In this document: piece after piece, positions 49,404 through 58,398 of the stretch
Numbering within the stretch: position 1 is the first letter of the stretch
How the letters are laid out: the number at the start of each line of letters is the position of its first letter
Origin: an uncultured Hyphomicrobiales bacterium
GTDB taxonomy: Bacteria; Pseudomonadota; Alphaproteobacteria; Rhizobiales; Beijerinckiaceae
DNA: 64,000 bases
Direction: 5' to 3'
Assembly: GCA_903861645.1 (NCBI GenBank)
Contig: CAIOVE010000079.1
Span: 16,793-80,792, forward strand
Made by a program: the position numbers and the translations under genes
The notes under the pieces: generated by a model
Seen by the model: only the letters and a program-made list of their open reading frames with translations
Database searches by the model: none
What the model was told of the DNA's origin: nothing

Positions 49404-51734
49404 CTAGTTCAAAACGGCAGGACGCGTCCCCGTCCAGAAGCGCCAGAGCCCCCTGAAGGGATGAAAGGTGAAACGCACGCGATGTTCACCCGGCGGCACG
49501 CGCACGGCGCGGAACAGCACGTTGGCGCGCAGGATGGGCGCTGGCTGGCCGTCGACCTCGGCGCGCCACCAGGGGTGCCAGACGTCGTTGAGCACGACAA
49601 AGCCGCCCTTCGGCGCGCTCGCGGCGATGTCGATATTGGTGTTGCGGTAGGAAACGATGGTCGCCTTGCCGGCCGAGGCGTCGGTCGCGTCGCCCGAGGC
49701 TTCGAGCGCGGCGCGCGCCTCCGGCGCGTTGGCGTCGAGCAGCACGTTCGCGCGGTAGTCGATGTCGGGCATGCCGCCCTCGACGGTCATGCGCGCGAAA
49801 TCCGCGGGGATCGCGCGGGTCGGCAGCAGAACACGGGGCAGGGCGTTGGGGTTTTCATTGACGAATCCGTCGGCGGTATGCGCGACAAGTTCGAGGTCGC
49901 CGGGCTTGAGGGTCTTGTCGATGGTTTGCGGCGGCGCGCCCGTCGCGATCCAGCGCAGGCCCATCAGGTTCGCCATGGGCGAATGATACGAGGGAAACAG
50001 CGGCGAAAATGTCCGCTGACTCATTTCCGCGACCTGATCGATCGCGTGTGTCACATCGGTGAAGAGCTTCAGCCGCACGGGGTTGTAGCCGAGATCGTTG
50101 TCGAGCCCGTGAACCAGGCCCGCGTTTGGCCATTCAAAGCCAAGGCCCGCGAGTTCGACGCGGTCGCGTCGGTCAGGCGCCGCGGCCTCGGCGATCTTGC
50201 GCTTGAGCAGGGCGATGGTTTCGTTGCGCGTGTCGAAGCGCAACTCGTCATAGGCTTGCGGCGGCAGGCCCGTCGATTCATTCGGCTTGTTGTTGGTGGC
50301 CAGATCCAGCGTCATCGCGATGGCGAGCAGCGCGAGCGTCGCGGCGGGGTGGCGCATCGAGAGCCGGGGCAATGTCATCAGGGCCGCGAGCGCGGTGGCC
50401 AGAAAGACAAACGCGGATATCAGCGCTGGCGTGGCCTGCGCGAGGCGGTCGCGGTCAAACGCCACGAAGACGCAGGCCGCGAACAGGCCGCCGACCATCA
50501 GCAGGCCGGACGGCTTGAGGCGCGCCGGCGTGGCGAAGGCGCGGTGAACGCAATAGCCGCCGACAATCGCCAGCATGGCGCCGAAGGGGAATGTCGCGTC
50601 CGCGGGTCGACGATAGAAATCGACGCCGGGCATATGAAACACGAGCGCGAAAAAGGGCGTGAACCGGCCGACCGTGTAGAGACCCATGACGAGCGTCAGG
50701 AACGCGAAGACAGCGGCGCCCTTTTCGCGCAGGGCGCCACGCGCGACGCCAAGGCAAAAGATGGCGGCGAGCGGCACGGCGCCGAAATAGATTTCCGCCA
50801 TGTTGCGGGCAAGCGCCAGATCGTTCTCGCCCCAGATTTGCGACGAAGGCGGGCCCCAGAACTTGTCGAAGGGGCCATCAACGCCAAAAAGGTTGGCGAC
50901 GACGCCGGTCAGCAAGGCCATGGGCGGCATGGAGCCGCGGCCCGCCCCGGCGAAATCGATGGACGGGCGGTTGGATTCCGTCGCGAGCGCCAGCGAGAAG
51001 GCGATGGGAACAGCCGTGACGATCAGGCCGCCGACGAAGCCGCCCGCGAGCGGCGCGATGGCGGCGCGCAACCGCGCCAGGCGCCCCTCGCCGTCGAGCG
51101 CCAGCCAGACGACGAATATCGCCAGCGCGTAGGCGCAGAGCAGGCCGACCTGATCGCGCCCGAGCGCCATGAATCCGGCGACCACGCCCGAGACAAAACC
51201 CCAACCGATGGAGCGGCGGTCGAGCGCCCGCGATAGCGCCATCAGCGCGACCGCGAACCAGCACAGGCTCGTCACCTGTCCGACGTGTTGCAGGCGCCAC
51301 GCCGCCGAACAGCCGAAGGCGAAGGCGAAGGCCGCCACCAGCGCGCCCTCTGGCCGCCAGCCCCGGTCGCGGAAAAACAGCATCAGCGACAGGCCGCCGA
51401 GAATGAGCATCGCGAACACGACGCCATCCGCGGCGATGAAATCCGGGCGGCCGCCGAGCAGCGCCATGGCGAGAAACGAGGGCGAGAAGATCAGCGCCTG
51501 CGGATCGGCGATATGGGGATGCCCGGCGAAGACGTTGGGCGTCCAGAACGGGCTTTCACCCGCCGCCAGCGAGCGCGCGAGGAAGGCGAATTGCGGCCAG
51601 GCCTCGGCCTTGGCGTCCCAGGGGATCGTGACGACGCCCAGCAGCCATGGCGCGGCGAGCGCCAGCGCGCCAGCGACGAACAGGATTGACGCCAGCGCGT
51701 ATCCGCGCGGCGGGGCGGCGGGCGCGCCGTTCAT
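49404..51734 (-). CDS. YfhO-like polytopic membrane protein
   Basis: A 776-residue membrane protein with at least ten hydrophobic segments over about residues 10-480 and a large soluble C-terminal region. The parts FAGHPHIADPQALIFSPSF near residue 70 and FFALVFHMPGVDFYRRPADATF near 360 resemble YfhO-type proteins, which are related to GT-C lipid-linked-sugar transferases. The C-terminal domain ending in HRVRFTFHPFRG is also usual for YfhO. A role in glycosylation of cell-envelope polymers is plausible. The start is placed at 51734, four bases after the ABC protein stop; the ATG at 51761 would overlap that gene by 23 bases. Confidence 0.65.
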   Translation of the reverse strand: MNGAPAAPPRGYALASILFVAGALALAAPWLLGVVTIPWDAKAEAWPQFAFLARSLAAGESPFWTPNVFAGHPHIADPQALIFSPSFLAMALLGGRPDFIAADGVVFAMLILGGLSLMLFFRDRGWRPEGALVAAFAFAFGCSAAWRLQHVGQVTSLCWFAVALMALSRALDRRSIGWGFVSGVVAGFMALGRDQVGLLCAYALAIFVVWLALDGEGRLARLRAAIAPLAGGFVGGLIVTAVPIAFSLALATESNRPSIDFAGAGRGSMPPMALLTGVVANLFGVDGPFDKFWGPPSSQIWGENDLALARNMAEIYFGAVPLAAIFCLGVARGALREKGAAVFAFLTLVMGLYTVGRFTPFFALVFHMPGVDFYRRPADATFPFGAMLAIVGGYCVHRAFATPARLKPSGLLMVGGLFAACVFVAFDRDRLAQATPALISAFVFLATALAALMTLPRLSMRHPAATLALLAIAMTLDLATNNKPNESTGLPPQAYDELRFDTRNETIALLKRKIAEAAAPDRRDRVELAGLGFEWPNAGLVHGLDNDLGYNPVRLKLFTDVTHAIDQVAEMSQRTFSPLFPSYHSPMANLMGLRWIATGAPPQTIDKTLKPGDLELVAHTADGFVNENPNALPRVLLPTRAIPADFARMTVEGGMPDIDYRANVLLDANAPEARAALEASGDATDASAGKATIVSYRNTNIDIAASAPKGGFVVLNDVWHPWWRAEVDGQPAPILRANVLFRAVRVPPGEHRVRFTFHPFRGLWRFWTGTRPAVLN

Positions 51735-51738
51735 GCGG

Positions 51739-53862
51739 CTATCCGATCTTTTCGGCGACATGCGCGTTGAAAACGCCCTTGTCGTCGGAGGTCAGCAGGA
51801 TGCGGTTCTGGTGGAAGGCCGTGAGCGTGGACCGATGGCCGATCGACACGACGGTCGTGTGGGGCAGGCGTTCGGCGAAGGCGTGGTAGAGCGCCGCCTC
51901 GCTGTCCTCGTCGAGCGCCGCGGTCGCCTCGTCGAGGAACAGCCAGTCGGGCGCCGCGAGCAGCGCGCGCGCCACGGCGAGCCGCTGCTGTTCGCCGCCC
52001 GAGAGGCGCATCGACCAGTTGTCCACTTCGTCGAGACGGCTGGCGAAGCCGCCAAGGCGCGCGCCTTCCAGCGCCGCGCGCATGGCTTCGTCGGAATAGG
52101 CGCCGGCGTCGGAGGGATAGGCGACCGCGGCGCGCAGGCTGCCGATGGGAATGTAGGGCTTTTGCGGGAGCAGCATGACGCGCGCCCCCCGGGGCACGCT
52201 GATTTCGCCGGCGCCATAGGGCCACAGGCCCGCCATGGCGCGGAACATCGTCGACTTGCCAGAACCCGAGGGGCCGGACACGAGCGTCGCCACGCCGGCG
52301 GGAATCTCGAAGGATGAATCCGTCACGATCGTTCGGCCGTCGGGCAGTCCCAGCGACAGATGCGACGCCGAAATGCCGGCGCCTTCCGCGGCGCGTTGCG
52401 CTATCGGCGGCGTCAGCGCGAGGGCGCGCGCCTGCTCGATCGCCGCGTCGAAACCGGTGAGACGATCGAGCACGGCGCGGAACTCGGCCAGCGAACCATA
52501 GTAATTGACGAAGAACTTCAGCGCGCCCTCGACGCGCGCGAAGGCGCCCGCGGTCTGGTTCAGCACGCCGTACTGAATCTTGCCGTTGAAGTAGAACGGC
52601 GCGGCCACGATGATCGGAATGTAGGAACTGACCTGCCCGTAGAAAATCACGAAGGCGTTGATCTTCTTGCGGACGTGGGTGATGTCGATGAAGTTGTCGA
52701 AGATGCGCGTGAAGCGGCCCATGGCCTCGCGACGCTCGGTCTCCTCGCCCTTCAGCAGCGCGACCTGTTCCGAATATTCGCGCACGCGCGCAAGAGAGAA
52801 ACGGAAATCCGCCTCGTACCTCTGGTGACGGAATTGCAAGCCCGCGAGGGCGCGGCCGATCCAGTGCGTGATGAAGGTGCCAACGAGCGCGTAAACGAGC
52901 GCCACCCAGAACAGCATGCCGGGCAGGACGATGTTCAGGCCGGGAATCGTGAACTCCGACGACAGCGTCCAGAGAATGATCGAGAAGGACACCAGCGATG
53001 ACATGGTGGAGATCAGCAGGATCGAGAACGAATAGACGCCGTAGCCGCTGTTGTTGCCGCCGCCGAAGGCGCCGCCGTCGATGAAGCGGTTGACGTCCTC
53101 GGAGATACGCTGGTCGGGGTTGTCGGCGCCATCGCCGCGCAGGCTCATGCGGTAATGCGTCGCGCCGTCGAGCCAGCGACCGAGATAATACTGGGTGAGA
53201 AACCGCCGCCAGCGGATGGTGAGCATGGCTTGCACGACGATTTCGACGAGCGCGCTGACGATGAGCACGACGAGCCAAATAGGCAGCTCCGTCAGGAAAA
53301 GGCGCCAGAACGTCGGGACGTCCTTGGATTGCAGCGCCGTGAAGAAGTCGCGGCCCCAGAAGGACAGGCGCACCTCGATGGCGACCTGCGCCTGATTGAT
53401 GAGCACGAGGAGCGTCACCATGGCGATGGCGAGACCGTGCTCGCTGCATTTGAACGCGGGGAAGGGCCAGATCCGGCTCGTGGTCGGCTCGCGCGACTCG
53501 AAATAATGATCGGCGATGCCCGCGATCGATCGCACGACCCTCACGTGCGACACGGCCCAGGTGATGATCGAGAACAGGGCCACCGTCAGCGCCAGCGATG
53601 TCGGTAGCTGATACTCTTCCAGCGACGCGGGCCAGTAACCCGCGTCGGCGATCAGAGACAGCGCGCCGAAGACGGCGGTTTCGGCCGAGAAGATCGCGAT
53701 GAAGATTTTCAGGAAGGTCGAGACCCCGGCCGACTGGAACGTCGTATAGGCGCAGACGACGGCGAAGCCTCCCAGCAGGGCCGCGGCCGAGTCGCCCGAC
53801 CGCGTATAGACGAAGAGGGCGATGGCGGCGAGCGCGGCTACGGCTAGGCTGAGAAATCGCAT
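51739..53862 (-). CDS. SbmA/BacA-like ABC transporter (fused permease-ATPase)
   Basis: A 707-residue half transporter of the SbmA_BacA / ABCD type. An N-terminal stretch of four hydrophobic helices (about 1-110) precedes a core of six helices (from about 150). The ATPase domain has Walker A GPSGSGKST at residues 530-538, signature LSGGEQQR, Walker B DWLFLDEATAALDED and switch His SIGHR. Related proteins include YddA, the BacA-related transporters and peroxisomal ABCD long-chain-acyl exporters. BacA-family proteins affect very-long-chain lipid A and peptide uptake in rhizobia. Here the substrate is not known. It is co-transcribed with the YfhO-like gene (4-base gap). Confidence 0.88.
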   Translation of the reverse strand: MRFLSLAVAALAAIALFVYTRSGDSAAALLGGFAVVCAYTTFQSAGVSTFLKIFIAIFSAETAVFGALSLIADAGYWPASLEEYQLPTSLALTVALFSIITWAVSHVRVVRSIAGIADHYFESREPTTSRIWPFPAFKCSEHGLAIAMVTLLVLINQAQVAIEVRLSFWGRDFFTALQSKDVPTFWRLFLTELPIWLVVLIVSALVEIVVQAMLTIRWRRFLTQYYLGRWLDGATHYRMSLRGDGADNPDQRISEDVNRFIDGGAFGGGNNSGYGVYSFSILLISTMSSLVSFSIILWTLSSEFTIPGLNIVLPGMLFWVALVYALVGTFITHWIGRALAGLQFRHQRYEADFRFSLARVREYSEQVALLKGEETERREAMGRFTRIFDNFIDITHVRKKINAFVIFYGQVSSYIPIIVAAPFYFNGKIQYGVLNQTAGAFARVEGALKFFVNYYGSLAEFRAVLDRLTGFDAAIEQARALALTPPIAQRAAEGAGISASHLSLGLPDGRTIVTDSSFEIPAGVATLVSGPSGSGKSTMFRAMAGLWPYGAGEISVPRGARVMLLPQKPYIPIGSLRAAVAYPSDAGAYSDEAMRAALEGARLGGFASRLDEVDNWSMRLSGGEQQRLAVARALLAAPDWLFLDEATAALDEDSEAALYHAFAERLPHTTVVSIGHRSTLTAFHQNRILLTSDDKGVFNAHVAEKIG

Positions 53863-53969
53863 CTGGGCGTCCTGACGGGGGGAATCAAATTCAATGTCCG
53901 TAATCTATCACGGTCGGGCGCCGGAAACCCGGACCCGTTGTTCCGCGCGCGCCTGAACACGCCCTCGGT

Positions 53970-56186
53970 TCACGCCTGCAGGGCGGCCTTCACCTTCGCC
54001 GGCGTGAAGGGAATATCGCGCAGGCGCGCGCCGCAGGCTTCGAAGATGGCGTTGGCCAGCGCCGCGCCGGTCGGTCCCTGCGAGGCCTCGCCCGTGCCGA
54101 GGAAGGGCGTTCCCGGCCGGTCGATCAGTTCGACGTCGATCGGGGGAACCTCCGAGAAGGTCAGGATCGGGTAGGACGTCCAGTCGGCGCTGCGCACGCC
54201 GCCGGGGCCAAAGCGAACGGCTTCCTTCAGGCTCCACGACAGCGATTGCACGACGCCGCCCTCGATCTGGTTCTTGACGCCGTCGGGCGCCACGACCTCG
54301 CCCGCGTCGTTGGCGGCGGACACGCGGATGACGCGCACCTTTCCGGTGCCGCGATCGACCTCGACCTCCATCGCCACGGCGCAGAAGGCCGCGAGGCCCT
54401 TGTAGCGTGCGAAGCCAATGCCGCGACCGCGGCCGGGGGCGCGCTTGAAGTCCTTCCAGCCGAACATGTCGGCCGCCTTTTGCAGAATGGCGCGCGCGCG
54501 TTCGTCCTTGAGGTAGCGCAGGCGATATTCGATGGGATCGACCTTCGCCCGCGCGGCGAGTTCGTCCATGAAGCTCTCGATGGCGAACACATTGGCGTAG
54601 GCGCCGAGGCCGCGCGTCGAGGAGGCGCGCGCGGCGAAGGACGTGATGAAATGCGTCGTCACCTTCTGACCGGGGAACGCGTAGATGGCGATGGCGTTGC
54701 GGTCGGCGGCGTAGTTCGGCGGGCCGCCATTGACGGGCGTCGGCAGTTCGAAGGGTTTTTCGAGATAATGCGCGGCGAGCAGGTTGCCGGCGCGCGCGCC
54801 CGGTCGCGTGCCGTGCGAGGTCGACCACAGGTCGTGGGACCAGTCGACGATGTCGCCCTTGTCGTCGAGCGCCGCGACGGTCTTGATCAGCATGGCCGAG
54901 CCATAGGGCTCCCACTTGTGCTCGTCGTTGCGCGTCCACTGGATGCGCACGGGGCGTCCCGGCGTCGCTTGCGCGAGCAGCGCCGCGTCGGCGGCGGCGT
55001 CATCGGCGCCGTTGTGGCCGTAACAGCCGGAGCCTTGCATGTGGATGCAATGAACCTTCGCCTTGTCGACGCCCAGCATCTCCGCGATGGCCGCGCCAGT
55101 CTCGAACACCGACTGGCTGTGCGTGCGCACGTGCGTGACGCCATCGGCGTCGAGCACGGCGATGGCGGTCGAGGGGCCGATCGACGCGTGCATGTGATAG
55201 GGGCGCTTGTAGATCGCCTCGACGGTGGCCGCCGGCTTCGCCGCCTTGTTGGGCTCGTTCTTGATGAGGATGTCCTGCGTCTTCTGGCGCAGCAGCCAGT
55301 CGTGCACGGTGTCCTGCGTCTCGCCCGTCGCGGGAACATCCCAGCGCGCCAGGGCGCGCAGCTCGGCGATGGCGTCGAGCGCCAGTTCCTCGCGCTCGGC
55401 GATCACGCCGACGAAGGAGCCGTCGCGCACGATCTTGACGACGCCCGCCGTCTTCTCGACCGATGTCGTATCGAGCGAGACGAGTTTGGCGTCATAGGCC
55501 GGCGGGCGCAGCACGCGACCGTGCAACATGCCCTCGGGACGAAAATCCTGAATGAATATATTCGTTCCCGTGACCTTGAAGGGAATATCGAGGCGCGGCA
55601 CGTGCCGGCCCGCGTAACGCCGGGCGTCGCGCGGCTTGAGCGGCGCCGCGCCCGTCGCCTGAACCTCGAAGGCGTCGTTGGCGACAATATCCCAATAGGT
55701 CGTCGACTTGCCGTCGGGCGCCTTCACCGTGCCGTCGGCGACGGTCAGGGCGTCCCGCGCGACGCCGAGTTGTTTCGCCGCCAGTCCCAGCAATATCTGG
55801 CGCGCTTCCGCCGACACCTGTCGCACGGCCGATCCGCAGTTCGGCATGGAGAACGAGCCGGCGGTAACGCCCTCGTCCGGCACGAGGCGCGTATCGCCCG
55901 AGGTGATGGCGACGCGCGCCAGATCGACATCGAGTTCATCCGCGCAGAGTTGCGCGACCGCGGTCAGCACGCCCTGACCAAGCTCCACCTTGCCAACGAG
56001 CAGGCGGATTTTCCCGCCCGCCTCTACGCGCAGCCAGGACGAGACCTTCGGCGAGGTCGCGAGATCGCCGGGCAGCTTCTGGCCGGGCGCGTCGGCGGCG
56101 CGCGCGGCGTCGGCGACGAGATCGAACGAAACCGCGAGCGCGCCGGCGCCCTTGATGACATCGCGGCGGGTGGCGTTGATCGTCAT
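53970..56186 (-). CDS. Isoquinoline 1-oxidoreductase beta-subunit-like molybdoenzyme
   Basis: A 738-residue molybdopterin-binding subunit of the two-subunit (IorB / nicotinate dehydrogenase B-like) branch. The N-terminus TRRDVIKGAGALAVSFDL resembles a Tat signal. Two repeated xanthine-dehydrogenase-type domains follow, and the essential Glu is Glu700 in GTGEASQGPTG. Such enzymes hydroxylate N-heterocycles or aldehydes and hand electrons through a 2Fe-2S partner to a cytochrome. The partner gene lies just upstream with a three-base gap between them. Isoquinoline, nicotinate or aldehyde substrates are all possible. The 107-base gap to the ABC protein contains no feature that I recognise. Confidence 0.9.
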   Translation of the reverse strand: MTINATRRDVIKGAGALAVSFDLVADAARAADAPGQKLPGDLATSPKVSSWLRVEAGGKIRLLVGKVELGQGVLTAVAQLCADELDVDLARVAITSGDTRLVPDEGVTAGSFSMPNCGSAVRQVSAEARQILLGLAAKQLGVARDALTVADGTVKAPDGKSTTYWDIVANDAFEVQATGAAPLKPRDARRYAGRHVPRLDIPFKVTGTNIFIQDFRPEGMLHGRVLRPPAYDAKLVSLDTTSVEKTAGVVKIVRDGSFVGVIAEREELALDAIAELRALARWDVPATGETQDTVHDWLLRQKTQDILIKNEPNKAAKPAATVEAIYKRPYHMHASIGPSTAIAVLDADGVTHVRTHSQSVFETGAAIAEMLGVDKAKVHCIHMQGSGCYGHNGADDAAADAALLAQATPGRPVRIQWTRNDEHKWEPYGSAMLIKTVAALDDKGDIVDWSHDLWSTSHGTRPGARAGNLLAAHYLEKPFELPTPVNGGPPNYAADRNAIAIYAFPGQKVTTHFITSFAARASSTRGLGAYANVFAIESFMDELAARAKVDPIEYRLRYLKDERARAILQKAADMFGWKDFKRAPGRGRGIGFARYKGLAAFCAVAMEVEVDRGTGKVRVIRVSAANDAGEVVAPDGVKNQIEGGVVQSLSWSLKEAVRFGPGGVRSADWTSYPILTFSEVPPIDVELIDRPGTPFLGTGEASQGPTGAALANAIFEACGARLRDIPFTPAKVKAALQA

Positions 56187-56189
56187 GGC

Positions 56190-56645
56190 TCAGGCCTCCC
56201 GCGCGGCGCGAAGCACGGCGCGCACCATGCGGTTCTGCGCGCCGCAGCGGCAGAGATTCCCGTCGAGCGCGAGGCGCACCTCGCCCTCGGTCGGATGGGG
56301 GTTCTGGTCGAGCAGGGCCCGGGCGCGCATGATGACGCCATTGACGCAATAGCCGCATTGCATGGCCTGCTCGTCGATGAAGGCGCGCTGCAATTTGTCC
56401 GGCTTCTCTAGGGAGCCGAGACCTTCCAGCGTCGTGATCTCCTGATCGACGACGGCGCCGACCTGCGTCACGCAGGAGCGCACGGGCTGGCCATCGACGA
56501 GCACCGTGCAGGCGCCGCACTGGGCGAGGCCGCAACCGAATTTCGGACCGTTGAGCTTGAGATCATTGCGCAGCACGAACAGCAGGGGCGAATTCTCGAG
56601 CCCGTCCACGTCGTGCGTTCGACCATTGACCTTCAGTGCCGGCAT
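56190..56645 (-). CDS. 2Fe-2S alpha subunit of the isoquinoline-oxidoreductase-type enzyme
   Basis: A 151-residue protein with a plant-ferredoxin-type 2Fe-2S site (CGLAQCGAC then a fourth Cys, near residues 40-60) and a second all-helical 2Fe-2S site (CGYCVNG near 98 and CRC near 132). This is the standard small subunit of xanthine-dehydrogenase-family enzymes, carrying electrons away from the molybdenum site. The ATG at 56645 has GGGAG 8 bases before it. It precedes the molybdopterin subunit by three bases and is transcribed first. No FAD subunit is present, as expected for the isoquinoline type. Confidence 0.93.
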   Translation of the reverse strand: MPALKVNGRTHDVDGLENSPLLFVLRNDLKLNGPKFGCGLAQCGACTVLVDGQPVRSCVTQVGAVVDQEITTLEGLGSLEKPDKLQRAFIDEQAMQCGYCVNGVIMRARALLDQNPHPTEGEVRLALDGNLCRCGAQNRMVRAVLRAAREA

Positions 56646-56717
56646 TGCGTCCACTCCCTTGGGGCGGCGAACATGCGAAGGGTCGGCGGCGATGTCAATC
56701 AAGGCGCGCGCAACGAA

Positions 56718-56743
56718 AAACCCCGCGCGTCGGCGCGGGGTTT
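56718..56743 (-). terminator. Intrinsic terminator after the FAH-family gene
   Basis: A perfect 11-base stem (AAACCCCGCGC with GCGCGGGGTTT) with loop GTCG. The A-run on its left gives a T-run on the minus strand, so it ends the leftward transcript of the gene at 56776. Confidence 0.88.
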
Positions 56744-56775
56744 CGCAAGTCGTTTGCAGGGGCCGGAAAGGCGAC

Positions 56776-57474
56776 TCAGACCGGCTGGCCGATCGTCACC
56801 TTCAGCGAGCCCGCGCCCTCGATCGTGCCTTCCAGCACGTCGCCGGGCTTGCACGGGCCGACGCCCGCGGGCGTGCCGGACATGATCACGTCGCCGGGAC
56901 GCAGGTGGTACAGGGTCGACAGGTGGGAGATGATTTCCGGCACCTTCCAGATCAGCAGCGACAGGTCGGCGCTCTGCTTGGTGACGCCGTTCTGGCGCAT
57001 CTCGATCTTCTGCTTCTCGGGCAGGCCGAACCTGGCGGCGGGCACGACGGCCGAGATCGGGGCGCTGTGCTCGATGTCCTTGCCGATATCCCACGGCAGC
57101 TGCTTGGCGCGCTTCTTCAACTGAAGGTCGCGGCGGGTCATGTCGAGACCGCAGGCATAGCCATAGACCTTCGACAGCGCGTCGGCGACCGACACGTTAT
57201 GGGCGGGCGCGCCGATGACGACGACCAACTCGAATTCATAGTGGAAGTTCTCGGTGCCCTGCGGATAGGGCACGACCGAGCCGTCCGGCACGACGGTTTC
57301 GTTGGCCTTGGTGAAGTAGAAGGGCTCGTCGCGCTCGACCTGCTGGCCCATTTCCTTGGCGTGGTCCTCGTAGTTCCGGCCGACGCAGAAAACGCGCTGG
57401 ACGGGGATGCGGTCTTCGCTGCCGACGATCGGCAGGGTCGGGGCCGGCGCCGCCGGGAAAATCAGTTTCGACAT
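56776..57474 (-). CDS. Fumarylacetoacetate hydrolase family protein
   Basis: A 232-residue FAH-fold enzyme with the catalytic FCVGRNYEDHAKEM segment near residues 29-42 and metal-ligand Glu residues in FHYEFELVVVIG near 78, followed by TRRDLQL and GDVIMSGTPAGVG near 195. Members cleave C-C bonds of acylpyruvates or decarboxylate oxaloacetate (FAHD1-like), which needs Mg2+. The length is that of the acylpyruvase / oxaloacetate-decarboxylase branch. The ATG at 57474 is within the expected N-terminus; an in-frame extension to 57663 is not supported. It diverges from timA and ends at a strong terminator. Confidence 0.92.
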   Translation of the reverse strand: MSKLIFPAAPAPTLPIVGSEDRIPVQRVFCVGRNYEDHAKEMGQQVERDEPFYFTKANETVVPDGSVVPYPQGTENFHYEFELVVVIGAPAHNVSVADALSKVYGYACGLDMTRRDLQLKKRAKQLPWDIGKDIEHSAPISAVVPAARFGLPEKQKIEMRQNGVTKQSADLSLLIWKVPEIISHLSTLYHLRPGDVIMSGTPAGVGPCKPGDVLEGTIEGAGSLKVTIGQPV

Positions 57475-57675
57475 GGGATTCTCATCCGTTAGAGGCGCCG
57501 GGCGTCCGGCGATCGGGGCGCACCCTAGCCACGCGCGGCGCCGAGTCAACATGGCCGTGTCACAAGCCCGCCCTCTTCCATGCGGCAATGTTCGCCGGAT
57601 TGGTATATAGAGGGCGTTCGCGCCGTCGCCGGGTCGCGCGTCAGCCGCGCGGCATAAACTCAAGAGCTTGTTCCC

Positions 57676-58383
57676 ATGCAGGATTCGTTCGATCCATCGA
57701 TCATCATTTTCGCGGTGCTGGCGCTGTTCGTGCTCTACAAGCTGCGATCGGTGCTGGGGACGCGCACCGGGAGCGAACGTCGCCCGCCGGAGCCCGTCGC
57801 CCGCGCGCGCGCCACTGAACCGGCCTCGTCCGCGTCAAACGTCATTCCACTGCCGGGCGTGGCGGTTTCCGGACCCGCCGCCCGCCTCGACATCAAGCCC
57901 GCCGACCGCTGGTCGACCGTCGCCGCCGAGAAGGCCTGGCCGGGGCTTGACGCCATTCTGGCCGCCGATCCCGGTTTCGCCGCGCCGGCCTTTCTCGCGG
58001 GCGCGGGCGCGGCCTATGAAATGATCGTCGCCGCCTTCGCGTCGGGCGATGTCGCGACGTTGCGCCGGCTGCTCGAAAACGACGTGTTCGAGAGTTTCGA
58101 GGGCTCGATCCGCGCCCGCGAGGCCGCTGGCCAAAAGGTCGAGACGACCTTCGTCTCCCTCGACAAGACGCTGATCGACGACGCGCGGCTCACCGGGGCG
58201 CAGGCGCAGGTCACCGTGCGCTTCCTGTCCAAGATGATCACCGCCACCCGCGACAAGGCGGGCGAGGTTGTCGATGGCAGCCCGGACCGCACGGTGGACC
58301 TGATCGATATCTGGACCTTCGCCCGGCCCGTTGGCTCTCGCGACCCGAACTGGAAATTGATCGCGACCGAATCCGCGCACTGA
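57676..58383 (+). CDS. TimA/Tim44-like domain protein
   Basis: A 235-residue protein with an N-terminal membrane anchor (SIIIFAVLALFVLYKLRSVLG, residues 8-28). A basic, Pro/Ala-rich linker and a C-terminal Tim44-like domain follow from about residue 85 (GAAYEMIVAAFASGDVATLRRLL near 110-132). Alphaproteobacterial TimA proteins are the ancestors of the mitochondrial import motor subunit Tim44; their bacterial role is membrane-linked and incompletely known. It is the first of a conserved row with mltA, an Smr-domain gene and an XRE regulator, starting 15 bases ahead of mltA. Confidence 0.88.
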   Translation: MQDSFDPSIIIFAVLALFVLYKLRSVLGTRTGSERRPPEPVARARATEPASSASNVIPLPGVAVSGPAARLDIKPADRWSTVAAEKAWPGLDAILAADPGFAAPAFLAGAGAAYEMIVAAFASGDVATLRRLLENDVFESFEGSIRAREAAGQKVETTFVSLDKTLIDDARLTGAQAQVTVRFLSKMITATRDKAGEVVDGSPDRTVDLIDIWTFARPVGSRDPNWKLIATESAH

Positions 58384-58398
58384 CGGGGCTTCGGCGCG

